A stretch of DNA of 64,000 nt from the NCBI GenBank assembly GCA_051294375.1, contig CM119265.1, forward strand, positions 24,163,341 through 24,227,340, written 5' to 3'. A model generated the notes under the pieces. It saw only the letters and a list, made by a program, of their open reading frames with translations. It was not told the origin of the DNA and did no database searches. The first letter of the stretch is position 1. Each line of letters opens with the position of its first letter. Source of the DNA: Paraspadella gotoi. Lineage: Eukaryota; Chaetognatha. Made by a program: the position numbers and the translations under genes. Below, piece by piece: positions 29,734 through 44,429 of this stretch.

Positions 29734-29777
29734 AGAGAGAGAAAAGAGAAGAGAGCAAAGAGAGAGAGAGACGAGAG

Positions 29778-29850
<73 letters not shown>
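29734..29850. repeat. (AG)n microsatellite
   Basis: AG run; the counterpart in the duplicate block is at about 35412-35515 with a different length. Confidence 0.95.
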
Positions 29851-29852
<2 letters not shown>

Positions 29853-30357
29853 CGAGCGAAATATTCGTGTGAGAATCTTGGAAATTGGAATCTCTTGGGA
29901 CCGAAAACTCACCTTCGTTCTTAATTTAGAAAAAAAAGAAGAGAGAGAATCGTAGAGTTTCTTTCCAATTAAGGTTGTTCATCGAAGATCGGTAAACAAA
30001 TGTCGCTACAAGAAGACCGACGAACCGAAACGACCGACAAACCGACAGACCGACCGCCGCTCTTGAGCAAAGTGGCCACAGAGCACGCCTGGCACTTTGG
30101 TCTGAGCAGAAAATCTGGCAAAGACTGGAATCAGGATCTGTATTGCAAACTGCTCGCTGGAATATTGCTTGCATCCTAATTCTCCAGACGATTTTTTTTT
30201 GGTAAATATTAACATGAACATCGTAAAGTAAAAATTAACTGCATGACAAACTTTTTCTAAGCGAATATGCTGAGCAAATTAAGCTAGAATAAACAATACG
30301 GCGTAGTTTATTTTTTGCAGCTCGATGTCTTTAGCCCGACAATTTGTTTTGACACTT

Positions 30358-30378
30358 GCTCTCTCTCTCTCCTCTCCT

Positions 30379-30433
<55 letters not shown>

Positions 30434-30458
30434 CTTTATTCTAGATAAGAAGCCTTTT

Positions 30459-30538
<80 letters not shown>

Positions 30539-30580
30539 TTATCTCTCTCCTCTTTTCTCCTCTCTCTCTCTCTCTCTCTC
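30358..30580. repeat. Compound (CT)n microsatellite
   Basis: Two long CT runs separated by GGCTTTATTCTAGATAAGAAG. The counterpart is at about 36018-36247. Confidence 0.95.
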
Positions 30581-31510
30581 TGCTCGTTATTTTTCCTGCC
30601 GCTGGAAGAAATTGCAGACAAAGATTGCACAAGTTGCAGACGAGACTTAGCGCTCATTCCTCTCTCTTCTTCTAATGATTCACGAACGAATTTTTTTTCC
30701 GTCAAATTTTTTATTTTTAAATCTTGAGTCTTCGAGAAATTTTTATTCCAGATAGTCATCGTCGTCGTCGTTGCTGTCGTCGTCATCGTCGTCATCGTCG
30801 TGGACACACCTTCGATCCGGCAAACTAGTTGTCGCACGAAACTGAATTTTGATTAAAATCAAAATCGAAAGTTGGAATCTTTTTTCGGGTTTTTTTTTTA
30901 ATCAAACCGGATTTAAATATAGAATATTTGAAAAAGTAACAATAAAAATAACTCGAAAAACCTGAATTCGTTTTAGCGAAGATTTTTTAAAAATTTATTG
31001 TGGCTCCGTAAGCATTTTTCTGCCTTATACGTACATCCGCCTCGCTTTTGTGGGAACTAGATTTTTTTTGCAAATACAAACTTCCCCGGACGAACTTACT
31101 TTAAAGAGACGAAAAACAATCAAAGAAAAACTTCTTTCTCGTCAAACTGAAAACTATTTTTTTTTAAATTAAAAAGAACATTTTTTTGGTATATTTTTAG
31201 ATCGTCGATAAACGAATTCGAAGTTTACAATACTGTTTATCCCCAAATTTTCTTTTAGTTCATGAACGAGGGCGTCGAACTATCATCCCTCTCTACAGCT
31301 TAAATAATCTTAGATACCCATCCTTCGCCAGACTCCGCATTATTTCTACTTAACTCACCCACCCAACAGTCTCGCCAGACTCTCGCCACACTCACGCCAC
31401 CCCCGCTAATTCCCACCTAATCACCCCCGGACTTCACTCCGAATTCCCGATGTCCTATCGCCGCCTTCGCTCCGACTCTTCTGACCCTCGATTCCGTTCC
31501 AAATCCAAAA

Positions 31511-31541
<31 letters not shown>

Positions 31542-31584
31542 CGACGATGAAGACGAAGTCGGAAAAACGAAAAAACCAGATTCG

Positions 31585-31618
31585 ATGGAGAAAACGAAAG
31601 CGGCTTTCGTCCTAGCAG
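31585..31618 (+). CDS. Duplicate copy of ARH-like exon 1 (copy A)
   Basis: Encodes MEKTKAAFVLA plus the first base of the next codon, followed by a GT donor. It is identical to the exon at 37248-37281 that I join to the ARH-like gene. It lies in the duplicated block, and nothing downstream in copy A continues the gene before the N gap, so it is most likely an assembly duplicate. Confidence 0.5.
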
Positions 31619-31806
31619 GTCGACGCCCACAGTTTGTTTCTTCCTTATTTATTTACTTTTAAATTGTTTGTTTTTAAATTTGTATTTAGTATTGGAATAT
31701 TATTAATCTCTAAAATATTTAATACTTGTAAGAATGTTGGCGGCCTATTCCACCAGACACTCTCCAAAGTCAGGGCAGTGGTAATTTTATTTAAATAAAT
31801 GAATAG

Positions 31807-31840
31807 TTTTATATTGTTTGTTGAGAAGAGAAGAGAAGAG

Positions 31841-31871
<31 letters not shown>

Positions 31872-31945
31872 AGATAAAGAAAAGAAAAGAAAAGAAAGAA
31901 AGAAAAGAAAAGAAAAGAAAAAGAAAGAGAAGAGAAGAGAGATAT
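31807..31945. repeat. GAGAA/GAAAA purine microsatellite
   Basis: Compound AAGAG and AAAAG repeat following a fragment of the dispersed 322-bp repeat family. The counterpart is at about 37485-37600. Confidence 0.9.
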
Positions 31946-32235
31946 ACACAATAACGTTAGGGAAGAGAGAATATGAAAGAAAAAAAACAGGTGCCATCTT
32001 AATGTGGTAGGTCAGCAAAATTAAAATCTTGTACAAGATAACGTAAGATAATCTAAGATAACCTAAGATAACCAAAGATAAGAGAAGAGAGAAACAGAGA
32101 CAGATACATTAAGACGAATTGTGCGTCTAATAATTAGGCTAAGAATCGAATCTCTATTTTCGTCGAGAAAAATCTCTTGACGTCAGAGTATGTAGAATCT
32201 TTCTTTTTTTCTTTTTTTTGATTCATCGATCGAAA

Positions 32236-32260
32236 NNNNNNNNNNNNNNNNNNNNNNNNN
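32236..32260. other. Assembly gap (25 N) between the two copies of the 5.7-kb block
   Basis: Fixed-size gap exactly at the junction of copy A and copy B. Confidence 0.97.
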
Positions 32261-32835
32261 CGTCGTGTGTCTCTTGGGTGAGTTAAAGTTTGGGCGCTCT
32301 TTTCCGAAAGTGCCCCATTTTGGTGGTGTTTTATAACTATTTAATTTGATGAAAAACGAGATGTTTTGTGATAAATATTCATTATTTTGTGGTCTTAAAA
32401 TCGCAAGTAAAAGGACCAATAAATGTATCTGGTCAATCAGATCCATCTGGAGGCCTGTTCCCTGCGATAATAGCTTAAAATTTAAAAAAAATCCACTAAG
32501 AAAGATCAATTTTAATCGTTAAATTTATAAGTAGTCAAAAAGTTTTTAGATCGTAACTTCCGTTGTCAACTCTTTAAATTTTTAATATTTATGACAAAGA
32601 TTGTTAAAAAAAAATAATTAAAAAAAATAATTTAAAGATTGTGATGGAATGAAAAACATAAAATCTAAATCCAGAAGACTTTATTTGCATGATATGGTTT
32701 CTGCGAAGCAGAGAGATCACACGCTATTAATCTCGGGTTCGACTCAACGAAAAATGAACGTTGTGAGTGACGTAATATCAACAGTTGAAAGTTTTTAAGA
32801 TTACTTAAAAAAATATTTTCATTTTTTAAAATCAG

Positions 32836-33641
32836 GAGTCCACGCCAATCCCGCCAACACTGATGACCTCCTTAATGGTAAGAAAATTTAATAATAGTAA
32901 AATTTCACGTGTACGATTTAAGAAAAAGTTATTTGACTAAGTTGGCAAGATCTTTTGAATATTTACGCATATTCTCATATTCTCATCTATCTCCCTTTTT
33001 CTTTTTCGTCTTTCCTCTTTTCTCTCTTTCCTCTTTCCATATTCCTCTACTTCTTTTTTCCGCCTTTCTTTCTTCATCTTTTCCCGACTTCTTTCCTTTC
33101 CTCCCTTTCCTCCCTTTCCTTTTCCCCTTCAGTCCTCGCCAACGCCGCCGAGGAGAAGAGAGAGGCGGAGGAACTCGCGGCTCCCCTCGCCGAGGAGGAG
33201 GCCAAGCCCGAGGAGCCCGCCGTGGAGAAGAAGGAGGAAGAGGAGGAGGAAGAAGAAGAGGTAGAGGAGGAAGCCAAAGAGGCCGAGGACGAGTCCGAGG
33301 AGGAGGAAGAGGACGAAGAAGTCGAGGAAGTCTCCGAGCTCGAGAAGAAGGAGGAGGAAGAGGACGAGGCTCTCGAAGAAGCCGAAGATACCGAGGAGTC
33401 CGAGGAGGAGAGAGAGGTGGAAGAGGAAGCGGGAGAGGAGGAGGAATTGAGCGCCGAAGTCGACGACGATTCCAACGCGGAAGGAAGTCTCCGAAGAAGA
33501 CAAGAGGCGAACGACGTCAGCTTGTCCTACGACGAGGATTCGGCCGAGGAAGCCGAGGAGGAGTTGGAGGAGATGCAAGAGGAGGTTCAGGAGATGAAGG
33601 AGGCGAAGGAGGAGCAGATCGCCAAGCTTAATACGGAGTAG
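32836..33641 (+). pseudogene. Partial duplicate of secreted Glu-rich protein 2 (exons 2-3, no exon 1)
   Basis: Exons 32836-32877 and 33133-33641 repeat those of the gene at 26538. Exon 1 is missing apart from its last 17 bases, because the block starts inside it right after the N gap. A two-base and a one-base deletion near 33482 and 33507 change NAEEEVSEEDKRAN into NAEGSLRRRQEAN and then restore the frame. Compensating small deletions inside an otherwise identical copy suggest sequencing error. I regard this as an assembly duplicate, not an independent gene. Confidence 0.7.
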
Positions 33642-33905
33642 GATGATCTGGAGGAAAGATTAAAGAGACTCTTATTTTTTTTTTAAAAATCTCATCCCTT
33701 CCCCCCAATAATATTTCCCCCCCCCCCCATTACTACTTATCGGGGTGACCTAATTACATCCGGGGCCTCGACTAAAATATCAACTTCTCGAGCTTTGCCC
33801 TATTTACATCATGGAGCTCGTAAATTCAACTAATGTCTCCCAAATTACATCCGGGGACGGATTCCGGTTCCCAATGACATCCGGGTCAACCGTGGATTCA
33901 AAAAC

Positions 33906-33915
33906 AATAAATAAA
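33906..33915 (+). terminator. Polyadenylation signals AATAAATAAA (copy B)
   Basis: Duplicate of the overlapping AATAAA signals at 28217-28226. Confidence 0.5.
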
Positions 33916-35429
33916 GGAACGACGTTGAGATCAAAACAAAAACTGTGACTTTTTTTTTGCTCTATTTTTTTTTTCATATGTGAAGCTCTTCTGTGTTTGA
34001 TGCCGGAGCGGCTCATTTTCCTCGGGCAAATATATATTTAAATTTCTCAGTTTATAAACCCGAGGATAAATGACTCATCCGGAACTTTTTTTTGTTTCAC
34101 CTTCATTTGCTCATCTCAGTAGAATTTTTTCCATCGAAATTGCCCCGTAATTAAATTGGGGGAAATTTCATGGACGGAAAAAGTAGATTTTTTAAAAGTT
34201 AGTACCAATTTAATTTTTTTTGTTTTGGAAAATGGAATTAACCACAGCCGACCTCTAGTTTGTAGATTTAGATTGTTGAGAAAGTATGATAGCGGATTTA
34301 TTTGGAATTCGTTGTCTCTCTTCTAGTCGGTACTTATTTCGAACGACTGTTAAACTATTTTGCTTTTTCGATGTAAATCGCGCAAATAAAACATTGACGA
34401 TTTCTATATTTTGTAATTATTGTCTTTTATTAAGAAAGATAAATGGTTTTAACTTAAATACGTAACGTAACGTAAATATGGAGAATAATTCATTTTAGAA
34501 ATAACGTCGTGACATAGAAAGAAAAGGTTTAAAAAAAACTAAGCAATAGATGAAAGATGTACTACCAGTAAAACTAACGGTAAAATTTATTATTAAGGGT
34601 TTAAAAACTTATTATTTTACAACATAAATTTTGTTCAACATGAACTTTTATTCACTTTTCATATAGCGGTTTATTGACTCCGCGTATCCGAGCGGAAGTC
34701 CATCGAAAAAGAAGGAATTACTTAATTTTGTTTAATTGGAATCAAAGCGACTGACGAACAGACATAATGACGGACAAACAAACAAAAAAAAAGACGAGTT
34801 TACGAGCGGCCTGAATTGAAAACTACGAATGGAAAAATGAAAGAAGTGAGACGTTGAATTTTAGAAATATTTCCTATATCGGGTAGAACATGAAAATCAC
34901 ATAATTTTGAAACTATAAAAATAAGAGATCAGATGTTAAAAAAACAAAAAAAAAAAAAACAAAAAAAACATAATTTTGAAATCTCTCAAAGCTTGACAGA
35001 TACTTAAGTCTTAAGAGTTAGACATCGCACTGAACAAAGTTGAATGACAATGATGATTTTTGTCATGATTATTAGGGTATTCAAAGCAGATACCGCTTTC
35101 AGAAAACTTGGAACATCATTTACAATTCCTGAAAGAAAAACATCTGCATTTAAATAAATCTAACCGAGCATTATTCGCCTTTTCCTTTTCCCAAAAGCAT
35201 CGCTGTTTGCGAAAGTTATCATTAGTGTCATGTTGTCCATTGTGACAAGTTATCATTAGTGTAATGTTGTCCATTGTGACAAGTTGTTTCGTGAGTCGTT
35301 TAAATCTGTTATCGTTTTAAGCTCAACCGCGCTCACTCTAATATCTCCTATTGGAATTTCAATGTTTCTACATTGTAATGATTCTTTCGTGTATCTTTTT
35401 TGAGCGAACAACAGAGAGAGAAAACGAGA

Positions 35430-35499
<70 letters not shown>

Positions 35500-36017
35500 G
35501 AGAGAGAGCGAGAGCGAAATATTCGTGTGAGAATCTTGGAAATTGGAATCTCTTGGGACCGAAAACTCACCTTCGTTCTTAATTTAGAAAAAAAAGAAGA
35601 AGAGAGAATCGGTAGAGTTTCTTTCCAATTAAGGTTGTTCATCGAAGATCGGTAAACAAATGTCGCTACAAGAAGACCGACGAACCGAAACGACCGACAA
35701 ACCGACAGACCGACCGCCGCTCTTGAGCAAAGTGGCCACAGAGCACGCCTGGCACTTTGGTCTGAGCAGAAAATCTGGCAAAGACTGGAATCAGGATCTG
35801 TATTGCAAACTGCTCGCTGGAATATTGCTTGCATCCTAATTCTCCAGACGATTTTTTTTTGGTAAATATTAACATGAACATCGTAAAGTAAAAATTAACT
35901 GCATGACAAACTTTTCTAAGCGAATATGCTGAGCAAATTAAGCTAGAATAAACAATACGGCGTAGTTTATTTTTTGCAGCTCGATGTCTTTAGCCCGACA
36001 ATTTGTTTTGACACTTG

Positions 36018-36048
36018 CTCTCTCTCTCCTTTCTCTCTCTCTCTCTCT

Positions 36049-36103
<55 letters not shown>

Positions 36104-36129
36104 CTTTTATTCTAGATAAAGAAGCCTTT

Positions 36130-36207
<78 letters not shown>

Positions 36208-36247
36208 TATCTCTCTCCTCTTTCTCCTCTCTCTCTCTCTCTCTCTC
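36018..36247. repeat. Compound (CT)n microsatellite (copy B)
   Basis: Counterpart of 30358-30580 with altered run lengths. Confidence 0.95.
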
Positions 36248-37173
36248 TGCTCGTTATTTTTTCCTGCCGCTGGAAGAATTGCAGACAAAGATTGCACAAG
36301 TTGCAGACGAGACTTAGCGCTCATTCCTCTCTCTTCTTCTAATGATTCACGAACGAATTTTTTTTTCCGTCAAAATTTTTTATTTTTAAATCTGAGTCTT
36401 CGAGAAATTTTTATTCCAGATAGTCATCGTCGTCGTCGTTGCTGTCGTCGTCATCGTCGTCATCGTCGTGGACACACCTTCGATCCGGCAAACTAGTTGT
36501 CGCACGAAACTGAATTTTGATTAAATCAAATCGAAAGTTGGAATCTTTTTTCGGGTTTTTTTTTAATCAAACCGGATTTAAATATAGATATTTGAAAAAG
36601 TAACAATAAAAATAACTCGAAAAACCTGAATTCGTTTTAGCGAAGATTTTTTAAAAATTTATTGTGGCTCCGTAAGCATTTTTTCTGCCTTATACGTACA
36701 TCCGCCTCGCTTTTGTGGGAACTAGATTTTTTTTGCAATACAAACTTCCCCGGACGAACTTACTTTAAAGAGACGAAAAACAATCAAAGAAAAACTTCTT
36801 TCTCGTCAAACTGAAAACTATTTTTTTTTAAATTAAAAAGAACATTTTTTGGGTATATTTTTAGATCGTCGATAAACGAATTCGAAGTTTACAATACTGT
36901 TTATCCCCAAATTTTTTCTTTAGTTCATGAACGAGGGCGTCGAACTATCATCCCTCTCTACAGCTTAAATAATCTTAGATACCCATCCTTCGCCAGACTC
37001 CGCATTATTTCTACTTAACTCACCCACCCAACAGTCTCGCCAGACTCTCGCCACACTCACGCCACCCCCGCTAATTCCCACCTAATCACCCCCGGACTTC
37101 ACTCCGATTCCCGATGTCCTATCGCCGCCTTCGCTCCGACTCTTCTGACCCTCGATTCCGTTCCAAATCCAAA

Positions 37174-37204
<31 letters not shown>

Positions 37205-37247
37205 CGACGATGAAGACGAAGTCGGAAAAACGAAAAAACCAGATTCG

Positions 37248-41077
<3,830 letters not shown>

Positions 41078-41273
41078 AATTGATAACAATATGTAATAGA
41101 ATTTGCTTGGGAAATATACTAAACAAAAAAATCGATAGCGTTTTTACTAAATCACGAAAACATACGGTAAAAAAAACAATAAAAAACACTCGTTTAGTTT
41201 GTTTCTTTTTTATTTTTTATTTAAACGATGATAAACAATTATTTCTTCAACGTTATTGTATAAATTTTACATA

Positions 41274-41279
41274 AATAAA
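41274..41279 (+). terminator. Polyadenylation signal AATAAA (ARH-like gene)
   Basis: AATAAA about 200 bases after the TAG at 41075-41077. Confidence 0.45.
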
Positions 41280-41555
41280 TCCATTGAAACTTTTCTGAGA
41301 TACTAATATTCTAAATTCTAGATAATAATTCTTAATTATTAATTCTGAAATAGTCAAGGTTGTTTAGAGTTAATGCAAATTAGTACTTTAAAACAGAAAC
41401 AGGATGATAATAATTACGATACTTTTCTACAATCTACACACAATTACAAACTACACTACGGTGGGCTTATTTTAGTCATTATAACCCGCCGAAATATTTA
41501 AAACATTGCCTCAGATTAGGCCGCCTACGCCATCACCTCTATATCCCTTCAGACT

Positions 41556-42969
41556 CTACGAATGCGGAGCAAAGTTAAAGTGCATAAAGTCGGGTTCCTG
41601 CGCAGTGTAATTCATGGGTCTGAAGTGTCGCTCATGATCCCGGTTGATGTTGGCCGTGTTGACGTTTTCGTCGCCCATAATGAGTTTCATGGCGCCACTC
41701 ACCATCCCCATATCGTTGTAGTCCGACATCGTGTGCTCCTGTCGAGATGGGATGTCAGATGGGGACCGAAAAAGTGTCGTTTTTTAAAAATAAGCTATCT
41801 TGCCACTGACTTTGGACAGGATTTAGTGGTTTAAGGCATTCATCGCTCTTTCAATGCACTATTATGGTTCCCAGGCTTGTTTCATACTTATTACAGCATT
41901 CACTACTTTGCTCCTTCTATAAGATTCTGTCCGTCTGTCTCAGTCGCTTCATCCCTCTGTCTGTCCACATTTTCATTCGCATTATGAATTTCTAATTTAT
42001 ATTTCTGTGCAATTTTTCGCCAAGTTTATTCTCAAGGGGGCCATTTTTACTCAACTATTCTTAATAATAACAGCGAACATAACGTTCATAACATAATGTT
42101 AATGACCTTAAATTAAATATTAATCGCTCACATGAAGCAGTCGCTGGAATTGCTGTCACCGACATTCAGCAAAAACCTGTATCGCAATCATTGTGAGTTC
42201 CTTCTCCAGGTAAACAACGTATTCGAAGTTCTTCCCACGGATCTGAAGAACTTGTACCGTGTCGCTTGGATCGACCTCCTGGAGGAAAAGTGACAAATTA
42301 TTTGTTTCAAGGATAATATTTTATAACTTTCTCGTTAATAGACGACGGAATTTATGTATTTTGGTGCTAAAATGGACGAACGGAGGAATATCTACAAAAA
42401 CCTACATTTTTCATCGTACATTGTATTGTACTACATGATGATAAGTGAAAAGGTTAAAGATCGAAATAACAAAAGAACATTTCCTCACCAATAGACAGTT
42501 TCTGGCTTTTGGCACGATCTTGAGAATGTGATGAGCGATCATGGCCGCCATCTGCTTCATCACCGTCGCTCTCACCTGCGAGTTGAAGGAAAGAAAGGAT
42601 CGTCGAGGATAGCTCAATCTAAGGACCATGTGCAATGATGAATGCAACCTTGGGATTCATCAGAAGTGTAAGAAATGATTATTTAATATGATCTTAAATG
42701 AGATGAAATGCGCATTCATAGTTAAGCTGTTTATATTAAGCCTATTGGTACTTAAGAATATACTTCTATTATCTGAAGCAAATATACCCTCCTATAGAAG
42801 CAGCAACTACATCAACGAAAGTGAAAAACAACAAAAAACAGCAAAGAAAACAGCAACAAAACAGTCAAACCGGGAGTCCGCTGCTATTCTGAATGATGAT
42901 AAAGCCCTTGACTCTGGGCATCGCCATGAGTTCCTTTTGCATTCCGTCCAAGACAGCGATTCCGGCCAT
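41556..42969 (-). CDS. Roadblock/LC7-domain protein (dynein light chain roadblock-like) with C-terminal extension
   Basis: Four minus-strand exons: 42871-42969, 42489-42575, 42177-42278 and 41556-41738. Each is a whole number of codons with phase-0 GT-AG introns, giving 156 residues. Residues 1-96 form a roadblock/LC7 domain: MAGIAVLDGMQKELMAMP, VKGFIIIQNSSGLP (compare GIIVVNTEGIPI in DYNLRB1), MAAMIAHHILKIVPKA, then VQVLQIRGKNFEYVVYLEK and the usual hydrophobic strand ending IAIQ. Such proteins dimerise and act as dynein light chains or as Ragulator/Rag-type GTPase scaffolds. The last exon adds 60 residues rich in Met, Asn, His and Asp, ending FMHFNFAPHS, not present in DYNLRB1 (96 residues). 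Without the last splice the frame would stop after IAIQVFAECR, so two C-termini are possible. Closest subfamily is unsettled. Confidence 0.82.
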
Positions 42970-43339
42970 GACGAAATTCCAAACAGAATTACTTGACGAA
43001 ATTCGCAATAGATTTTCAACGACGTTAGAGACTTCGTACTTGTGTACTTTGTGAGAATAAGAGAAAATTCTAGCGCTTAACTCTCTTTGTCTTTGTCTTT
43101 GCAGTTAATGACGAGTTATCTCAACGAAACTTGAAACCTGAAATTGACTTTACCGACAGTCATCTCTCTTTGAGAAAAATATTAAATAAATATTGTCCGG
43201 GGCAGTTAAGTTTAATAATATTTTCATTCAAGCAGCAGGAATAATGCCATTAGTATAAATGATTGACGACTGAGTAACCAACATTAAACGGTGACTATCT
43301 AATTCCTTTATTACAGAGATGATATTTATTAAGACACGC

Positions 43340-43340
43340 T

Positions 43341-43374
<34 letters not shown>

Positions 43375-43377
43375 TCT

Positions 43378-43426
<49 letters not shown>

Positions 43427-43487
43427 CTCTCTTCTCTCTCTCTCTTCTCTCTCTCTCTCTCTCTCTCTCTTTTCTCTCACGCGCAAC
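43340..43487. repeat. (CT)n microsatellite
   Basis: CT-rich run with TTCTC interruptions. Confidence 0.95.
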
Positions 43488-43858
43488 AAAAGCGCATCAA
43501 TTTCTACCGCGTTTTCGCACGTACTTCCGCTACGCGTTCATCTTCATCGTCGTCATCGTCGTCGTCATCGTCGTCGTTCGCGCCGTGAGTCAGCTGATCA
43601 GCTTCATTTCTTCTCGTTCAGAAAACTTATTTCTGTGAAATGATCACAAAAAAACCTTTTTCTCTTTTCGACAATTTTCTTTTTCAATATCACGAGTTCA
43701 ACTCGAGCTTGCACTAAGCTCATTTTCATCTTCCTTAGCTGATAACTCTTCAAATTTTGATTTAATAAATCTATTATTGTATTAATAACTTTTCTTCTAC
43801 GCTTTTTCTTCCTCTTTTCCAACATCTCATTCGGCACGCGATGGCATCACAAAAATAA

Positions 43859-43965
43859 AACCGTCTATCAAAAGATTCGAACCTGCGACCTCACATCCTC
43901 GAGCACCACGTACTATCGGAATCAGCTCCGCAAACGACAAATTTATTTTTGTGCGAATTTTAAAA
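43859..43965 (-). mobile_element. tRNA-like segment flanked by inverted CACAAAAATAAA
   Basis: On the minus strand it reads GGTCGCAGGTTCGAATC, a tRNA T-arm or polymerase III B-box, preceded by GAGCTGATTCCGATAG, which resembles a weak A-box. The segment is flanked by the inverted phrase CACAAAAATAAA and its complement. I could not fold a complete cloverleaf, so a tRNA pseudogene or SINE fragment is more likely than a working tRNA. Confidence 0.35.
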
Positions 43966-44429
43966 AAGGGCTTCTTTGTTTTCATTATCAGTAGCAAGAA
44001 CTGGAGAATAAAGGATTTGATAAAGTGAAATGTTTACCCAGATTTTACGCAAAGTAATTTTACTGAAGAAGTATAAAAATATTCCGCGGTCCAAATCCTT
44101 GAAGTTACTGGGTACAAAAAACGAGGTGTTTTAAAGTTGACCTTAATTATAGTGGAGAATGGATCTATAGAAGCTAACCGCCTGTCGGCCTAAAAGTGAG
44201 ACTGACTTAAGGTTATGAAAAAAAGATGAATTGCAAATCCCAGTAAGAAAATCCAGGCGAGCAATGATAGCAGTGGCTGTTTGAACGACGGAATACTAAA
44301 ACGAGCTTAAAGAATTAAAATGTTAAAACAAATAGCTTCTATAAAAAGCAAGCAAATACCAGAGTAGGAAGCCATTTCGTCTATCTCGCCAGACCTTTTT
44401 ATTTTTTGATAAAAAATAAAATTGACAAA

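Larger units (their letters stand above)
28227..31440. other. Intergenic region with AG/CT tracts (copy A)
   Basis: No exon recognised. It holds an AG tract at 29734-29850 and CT tracts at 30358-30430 and 30463-30580. A TCG/TCA-rich tract lies near 30756-30800. All of it is repeated in copy B. Confidence 0.6.
26561..32235. repeat. Duplicated 5.7-kb block, copy A
   Basis: This block matches 32261-37876 base for base except for scattered short indels, from CGTCGTGTGTCTCTTGGGTG to ATCGATCGAAA. It starts inside exon 1 of acidic-protein gene 2 and stops at the 25-N gap. Copy B starts immediately after that gap at the very point where copy A begins. That geometry is typical of two overlapping contigs that were scaffolded without merging. 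Confidence 0.92.
42970..44429. other. Intergenic region between divergent roadblock and astacin genes
   Basis: Shared upstream region of two divergently transcribed genes. It contains a CT tract at 43340-43487, a TCG/TCA run at 43539-43578 and a tRNA-like segment at 43859-43965. No exon is recognised. Confidence 0.6.
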
